Source: Argentina anserina
Taxonomy: Eukaryota; Streptophyta; Magnoliopsida; Rosales; Rosaceae
NCBI RefSeq assembly: GCF_933775445.1
Contig: NC_065874.1
Location: forward strand, 9,443,001 to 9,507,000
Reading direction: 5' to 3'
Length of the DNA: 64,000 bases
Position numbers and translations under genes: made by a program. Positions within the stretch are counted from its first letter, which is position 1; the number at the start of each line of letters is the position of its first letter. The notes beneath the pieces were generated by a model. The model had not been told where the DNA came from. It searched no databases and saw only the letters and a list, made by a program, of their open reading frames with translations. This document shows, in pieces, positions 58,653 to 64,000 of the stretch.

Positions 58653-61328
58653 ATGGCGGAACTTGCAATTCCTTTATCATTGATGGTGGCCGAGAGGGCG
58701 ATTAGCTTGGTTGCAAAATTCAACGTCAACGACGGAGGGGATAATATCCAAGATGATGTTGAAATAGCCTGCAAATGTCTGAGAAAGATACAAGCCTATC
58801 TAGGGGACTCGGAAGAAGTTGATGATGAACGGAGTCTAATGCGTCAAAATCGTGTCGAAGAGGTCCAAAATTTGGCTTATGAAATTGAAGATGCTCTTGA
58901 CAAATTCATGGCACAAGTTCCACATCACTTCCACAACAACATTTTCTCTCAAAAGCTGCACGAGATTGCACATTATCGCACAGAAAGGAACGCAAGAGCT
59001 GAGTTCTCCACCAAGATTAAAAATATTGAAGTGAAAATTAATTCCTTCTCAGGACTAGAATCACTTCTCCAGCCACCTTGTTCCACAACGAGACAAAGAG
59101 GTAGTTTGATCCACCAATTTCTTGAAGATGAAGAAATCGTGGGCTTTGAGGAGCCTAGAGAAAGAATTTCCAAACAGTTGAAGGAAGTAGATCTGAGGCT
59201 GTTGCTGATCTTGATTGTTGGTCCTGGAGGATCCGGAAAATCCACTGTCGTAAAGAATGTTTATGAGAGTGATAATATTCAAAAAAATTTTGATGGCTGT
59301 GCTTGGATAGATGTGTCGCGCCCTTCTAAATCAGAAGAAGATCAAAAAGCAGAACTCAGTCACCTGAAGGGAAAGAGATTTGTGGTTGTTCTGGATAATG
59401 TATGGACAACAGATGATGTGGAACGTATTACAAATGTTTTGCCAGAAGGATTGCTTGGGAGTAAAGTAATCATAACTACTCGAATCTCGGATATAGCTTC
59501 CCATCGTGTAAGGTCCTCCGAGTATATCCATGATTTGAGTAGTGGATTATTATGGAAAGATGCCTGGTCTCTATTTTGCAACAAGGCGTTCAAACATACA
59601 GCAGGATATTGTCCACCTGAGCTCGAAGAGTGGGTGAAAAAATTCTTGAAGAAGTGTGAAGGTCTGCCCTTTGCAATTTCAGCTATTGCTACTTTGCTTT
59701 CAAAGAAGCCACAAACTCCATTTGAGTGGAAGAAGTTACATGAAAGCCTTGGGTCTGCAATTAGACCTCATTTTGGTCTTTCGATCATTAGCCGTGTCTT
59801 ACAGCCGAGTTACACGCATCTCCCGAGCCATCTTAAGATGTGTTTCTTGTACTTTGGCATGTTTCCAGAAGATTATTCCATCAGCTGTCACAGGCTGATT
59901 CGGTTGTGGTTAGCTGAGGGATTCATAACACCTGGAAAAGGACAAACAACGGAGGAAGCTGGGGAAACTTATCTCAGTGAACTCATTGGAAGAAATCTGG
60001 TTCAGGCAACCACAAGAGAGATGGATGGTCGTGTAAGGAGTTGTCGTGTTTCGAACCTTGTTCGAGAGTTCATTATATCAAAAGCAGGCAACTTTATCAC
60101 TGTATTGGAACCAAACTGCAGTATTGCTACTCTTTCAGGTCAGAAAATTCGGCGCCTTTCAGTTCAAGATGTCAATATCAATCTGTTAAAGGCTAAAGAG
60201 TGGAGTCATCTTCGTACCTTGCTAGTGTTTGGGCAGGCAAGTCCCCCATCTGAGCTGGAAAAGGTACTTCAGACCTCTACATACTTGAGGGTGTTAGATA
60301 TGCAAGGTGTATCTTTAAAGACCTTCCCTGACGGTGTTATAGGTCTCCCTCTCTTAAGGTACTTAAATCTGAGCCAAACTGAAATCAAATCAGTTCCGAA
60401 GTTCATCAGAAATCTTGTATTTTTGCAAACCTTAGATCTGAAGCACACACAGGTGTCCAATTTACCAAAACAAGTTTATGAACTTCAAAATATGCGCCAT
60501 CTTTTACTTTATAGCTGTGATAGTACTTCTGGTGTGGCACAAGGAGTTGAGGTCCCTGCTGGCAACATTGGAGCTTTGTGTTCCATACAGAAGTTGTTTC
60601 TTATCAAGGTGAAAAAACAAAGAAAAGTATTCTTTACAGCCTTGGGAGAGTTAATTGATCTTCGGAAGTTGGGGTTGGTAGACCTTGAAAGAGAACATGG
60701 AATAGTACTGTGTTGTTCCATTCAAAAGATGCAAGGGCTTTCAACACTTGATCTACGATCAACATGGGAGGACGAGTATCTTGATTTAGATCATATGAGC
60801 TCCCCTGATGGGCCTCCTCGTTATCTCCAACGTCTCTCTTTGACAGGGCGCCTGGAGAGTTTGCCGCAGTGGATTTCCCAGCTTCACAGTCTAGCTAGGA
60901 TTTCTTTAAAGGGATCAAAGTTGGATGCTGACCTCAATTCACTTGAAGCCCTTCAAGAGTTGCCTAACCTTGTGGAGCTCGAGTTTGTTAACTCTCATAC
61001 TGGGGATTTGTTGAAGTTTAGAGCTAAAAAGTTCAAGAAACTAAGGGCATTACGTATTGAGCAACTTGATCAGCTAGATATGGTGGTAGTGGAGAATGGA
61101 TCAATGCCCGAGCTTAAAAAGTTAACATTTTCTAGATGTCAGAATCTGAAGTTACTTCCGTATGGCATTGATAGGCTTATGTTGCTTGAAGAATTTCTAC
61201 TGTACGATATGCCCAGAGAATTCATTGCTAGGCTTCAGAAGGATAGTGAAGATCATTACATGGTTGAAAATGTTCGAGTCATCCAATTTTTCTATTCTGG
61301 GAGCACTGGATGCCAAAATCTTTCTTGA
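58653..61328 (+). CDS. CC-NBS-LRR disease-resistance protein (RPM1-like), single exon
   Basis: 891 residues, uninterrupted. The N-terminal coiled-coil domain (1 to about 150) has an EDVID-like EIEDALDKF at 77-85. NB-ARC: P-loop GPGGSGKST (190-198), RNBS-A FDGCAWIDVSR (213-223), Walker B VVVLDNVW (244-251), GSKVIITTR (269-277), GLPFAI (337-342), RNBS-D CFLYFGMFPED (397-407). The MHD place reads CRVSNLV (464-470), so His-Asp is replaced by Ser-Asn. From about 500 to the end run leucine-rich repeats (LRVLDMQGV, LRYLNLSQT, LQTLDLKHT). The stretch between RNBS-A and Walker B is about 20 residues, clearly shorter than usual for this family. Such receptors sense pathogen effectors in the cytosol or at the plasma membrane. 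Two unusual motifs leave room for altered activation or loss of function. ATG at 58653 is the first in frame and gives the usual MAE start. Confidence 0.93.
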   Translation: MAELAIPLSLMVAERAISLVAKFNVNDGGDNIQDDVEIACKCLRKIQAYLGDSEEVDDERSLMRQNRVEEVQNLAYEIEDALDKFMAQVPHHFHNNIFSQKLHEIAHYRTERNARAEFSTKIKNIEVKINSFSGLESLLQPPCSTTRQRGSLIHQFLEDEEIVGFEEPRERISKQLKEVDLRLLLILIVGPGGSGKSTVVKNVYESDNIQKNFDGCAWIDVSRPSKSEEDQKAELSHLKGKRFVVVLDNVWTTDDVERITNVLPEGLLGSKVIITTRISDIASHRVRSSEYIHDLSSGLLWKDAWSLFCNKAFKHTAGYCPPELEEWVKKFLKKCEGLPFAISAIATLLSKKPQTPFEWKKLHESLGSAIRPHFGLSIISRVLQPSYTHLPSHLKMCFLYFGMFPEDYSISCHRLIRLWLAEGFITPGKGQTTEEAGETYLSELIGRNLVQATTREMDGRVRSCRVSNLVREFIISKAGNFITVLEPNCSIATLSGQKIRRLSVQDVNINLLKAKEWSHLRTLLVFGQASPPSELEKVLQTSTYLRVLDMQGVSLKTFPDGVIGLPLLRYLNLSQTEIKSVPKFIRNLVFLQTLDLKHTQVSNLPKQVYELQNMRHLLLYSCDSTSGVAQGVEVPAGNIGALCSIQKLFLIKVKKQRKVFFTALGELIDLRKLGLVDLEREHGIVLCCSIQKMQGLSTLDLRSTWEDEYLDLDHMSSPDGPPRYLQRLSLTGRLESLPQWISQLHSLARISLKGSKLDADLNSLEALQELPNLVELEFVNSHTGDLLKFRAKKFKKLRALRIEQLDQLDMVVVENGSMPELKKLTFSRCQNLKLLPYGIDRLMLLEEFLLYDMPREFIARLQKDSEDHYMVENVRVIQFFYSGSTGCQNLS

Positions 61329-61436
61329 TTGTATTGGCATATGGAAACTGATGGAAACTTATGTGGACTCTCTAAGAGTTTAAGTAGAAAGAATAGTAAG
61401 ATTTCACTGAGGCTTTTCTTTCTTCTGGTATTAGTT

Positions 61437-61456
61437 GTAATTGTAATAAGAAAAAA
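61437..61456 (+). terminator. Probable 3' end region of the NLR transcript
   Basis: A T-rich then AATAAG-containing stretch about 120 bp after the stop resembles a plant poly(A) region. The exact site is not visible. Confidence 0.3.
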
Positions 61457-61516
61457 CAAATCTCCACATCTTTCTATCAAGAGGAGACCATTCCTTTCAT
61501 AAAATGTGGATACAAC

Positions 61517-63580
61517 TGTAATACCCGAATTTTCAGGTTTAAATTCGTACAATTTCTTATCAATTAATAAGTTTGGTAATTCGAGTAAAATCGCTTTTTA
61601 CGCCTTCTCGTCGATGTCATTGCGAAATGAAACTAATATTAGAAATTTAAGTTAAACAACGTTACGTTTTCTGTAACTCGAGAATTCACTTTTATTTCGT
61701 CACTCATCTTTAAAAATTTCCTTCATGAAAGTTGCAGAGCTCGTCGATACGAGTTCGTGGACACGTGGCACACCTTAATCGGATGTCGTATGTGAAAGTT
61801 GTTAGCAACAAAATTTTGGTTTCCGAGTTTGGAAGGCTATAAAAGGACATTTTTGGAAACTTTCCAAAACCAGAAATTTTTCCGGCAGTTTCTCTCTCCT
61901 CTCCCTCAACCCCGATGCTCCTTCACCGATTACTCCACCGGTGATCTCTCTCGTCCGGCCGCCGTGCTCGACACCGCCGATGTCGTTGGAATCGCACGAC
62001 TGAGCCGCGTTGACCCACCTTGCGCCATGTCTCAGCCACCACCGAGGGAGCACTGCTGCAGCACTGGCGGTCTCGATGTCTCCAGTGACGCTGGAGCTCA
62101 ATGATGCGACGGCGAGTCCTCTATCCTCCTCCTAGGCATGAATCCACCGGCGGTGAAGCCCGAATCGAGCTGGGTAACCTCTGATCTTCAATCCCCGATC
62201 CAGGATCTTGCTGTAGCAATTTTGGCGGTTTCCGGCCGACTTAGAGCGAACTGAAGGTATGGTTACGATCTCCAGCTTGTGATCTATGTTTTTGTTGTTG
62301 GAAGTTAGTTGATTTGATGATGTTTGGGCGGAGGTGGTGGTGGGGCGCGTACCGCCGTCTAAGGAGGCGCATGGGAGCAAGTTAGGGCGGCGGGGACTAA
62401 GTAATAGGCTTAGGACAGTGTAGGAAGGAAATCGCTGGGTTTTGGGGCTGCAAGTGAGGTCACGCGCGGATGTCGACTGCGGTGTGTGAACAGTGTATTC
62501 GTGAACAGTGTTTTTACTGTAATTAATAATCACATGTTGGTTTACGGATCTTTTCTAAGCACTTTGTTATGCTATTAGATGATCGACGAAACGAGTGAGA
62601 GAATCGCTCTCGGTGTCGTAGAAGTTGCACGCATGAAATACGGTGAGTAAATCTTACTATGACAAGTCTACTATTGGCGGTGACTCATATTTATGTGTAC
62701 GAAAATGGTAAATACGATACATATATATGAGTTACTATATTATATAATATTACAGTGTTTATTTAAATTATGAGATTGTATTGTGTTCGATTAATTGTGG
62801 CGGATGGGACCGGAAGGGAGATAATGTACCTTCCGTTATTACGGATTATTGGAGTGACTATATTTATATTGTTGTGCAAGAGTCGCTTGGTTGTAGTACA
62901 TAAACATGTGTGGATTGTTATATTGTACGTGGTTTTAACATTGAGTCTTATTAAAACGTTTTCTAGTCTTCGGACATTGTTGGCATTAAATCAGAACCAA
63001 GCCTTGGCCGGGTGTCGGTTACGATCAGTTAGAGCTCTAGTCTGTCTGCTAGTATATTGCATGAGCGGTGACAAATGGGTTCCCGAGTGTCTCATGAGTA
63101 CACATATTTTAAATAATATTGGGTAACCAGATGAGCTGTCCAGTGTCCTATAAGTACAGATGTCTTAAAATGTTATGTGTTATATTTCCTTTGTATGTGA
63201 TGTATATTATAATATTGGTTTACTCATACAGGCTGCAAAGCTTACCGGGTTTGTGTTTACAATCCTGGTGCACTAAATTAATGGTGTAGGGGATAGTCGT
63301 GCAGGTGTGAATTAACAGATTCGGAGAGGTCACTCGGAGGATTACTGAGGGTTTCCTTCTTCTATTTGTGGTGAGGATTGAGTGAATATTACATTTCCAA
63401 TTGTTTTAACACTTGAGTGTATAAACTGATAATGTATTATTCAAGTCAACTGAGTCGTACTATGAACTCAGTTTCGATACACTGTTGTTGTAAGATGATT
63501 TCATTATATTTGAGATTTTTTTTAGAATTATAATGACTTCGAATTTGAATTTTTATCATTCGAATTTCGGGATTGTGACA
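61517..63580 (+). mobile_element. Solo LTR (plus orientation) with 5-bp TSD
   Basis: ACAAC flanks both ends (61512-61516 and 63581-63585). It begins TGTAATACCCGAATTTTCAG and ends CGGGATTGTGACA. TATAAAA at 61838-61844 is the likely promoter, and acaggctgcaaagcttaccg with gggtttgtgtttacaatcc near its end is shared with the minus-strand solo LTR at 38087-41076. There is no second LTR or internal region. Open frames inside (61799-62104, 62132-62533, 62770-63126) have no domains. It starts 189 bp after the NLR stop codon. Confidence 0.88.
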
Positions 63581-63585
63581 ACAAC

Positions 63586-64000
63586 CGATTAACCTGTCTT
63601 TTATTTTGGTCGAACGATAAACTTGTCATAATCATCAATTTATCATAGGGATCCGAGCGCAGAGCGCTCTTCTTCGAAATCAATTTCATGCAATGCAACG
63701 GCCTTGGGGAGATTTGATCTTTGCTAGGATTGACCTGACTCTGATCTTAATGTTTGCTCTTTCGAGTTGCTAATTCGTATAAACACAGAAGATTCTTGGG
63801 TTTTTGTGCATTATTATCCGATGCATGCATATCCAACAGATCGAATCGGCCTCATTGCAAGTCGCTGTGCAAAAGATTAATGCAATTCACACAAAATAAT
63901 CTTGTGGGATTTGTTTACGAGGTCTTAATTTCGAAATCGAAGCTGATGACGTTATACGCAACTTTTCTTCTGACATCACATCTTGATGATAATTATTCGA
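63586..64000. repeat. Continuation of the NLR 3' flank, repeated at 50.3-50.6 kb
   Basis: See the duplicate at 50258-50860. Matching blocks run in the same order from cttgtcataatcatc (63622) to atgcaattcacacaaa (63880). No gene is visible before the window ends. Confidence 0.7.

Noticed and set aside
61799..63126. Open frames of about 100-130 codons downstream of the NLR
   Set aside because: They lie wholly inside the solo LTR and have no domain.

Overview
The window is nuclear DNA of a eudicot plant. Genes are split by GT-AG introns, intergenic DNA is AT-rich, and four kinds of plant transposon are present. The general feel is Rosaceae (strawberry/rose type), but that is an impression made without any database search. 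Three host genes look intact: a four-exon polygalacturonase (555-2316, +), a ten-exon PABP-interacting RNA-binding protein of the CID8-13 group (9774-3844, -), and a single-exon CC-NBS-LRR resistance-type gene (58653-61328, +). Almost everything between 10.5 and 58.2 kb is transposon-derived.

Layout. 0-10 kb: the two intron-containing genes, transcribed towards each other. 10.5-14.5 kb: a hAT remnant, then a 2.46-kb non-autonomous hAT element (11984-14443, perfect 8-bp TSD) filled with four tandem units of about 505 bp. 17.2-20.1 kb: a small copia-type element (short LTRs, reverse-strand pol 3' remnant) inserted in one of two copies of an older repeat. 20.35 kb: a broken LRR-receptor-kinase N-terminus. 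22.27-37.70 kb: a 15.4-kb Ty3/gypsy element of the Tat/Ogre type on the minus strand, with two 832-bp LTRs and broken gag, protease, RT, dual RNase H and integrase. Between integrase and the 3' LTR, on the opposite strand, lies a gene with seven exons and six phase-0 introns that encodes a plant mobile domain (PMD) plus a coiled coil. A hAT MITE (34413-35133) sits in gag. 38.1-41.1 kb: a minus-strand solo LTR with TSD GAGAG, itself carrying a hAT MITE. 41.3-43.9 kb: a decayed hAT transposase. 44.2-47.5 kb: fold-back MITEs embedded in (TA)n tracts, a hAT deletion derivative with perfect 8-bp TSDs, and a long-TIR element. 52.2-56.3 kb: an element rich in subterminal GACAATG/CATTGTC repeats that has captured consecutive exons of a proteasome beta-2 (PBB) gene. 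57.05-58.19 kb: a long-TIR element just upstream of the NLR. 61.5-63.6 kb: a second solo LTR, of the same family as the one at 38 kb but in the opposite orientation, with TSD ACAAC.

The host genes do not form a pathway: one is a secreted cell-wall pectinase, one a cytoplasmic/nuclear RNA-binding protein, one an intracellular immune-receptor type. The most unusual system is the intron-bearing antisense PMD gene inside the Tat element. Introns antisense to the retroelement RNA are invisible to the spliceosome, so they survive retrotransposition.
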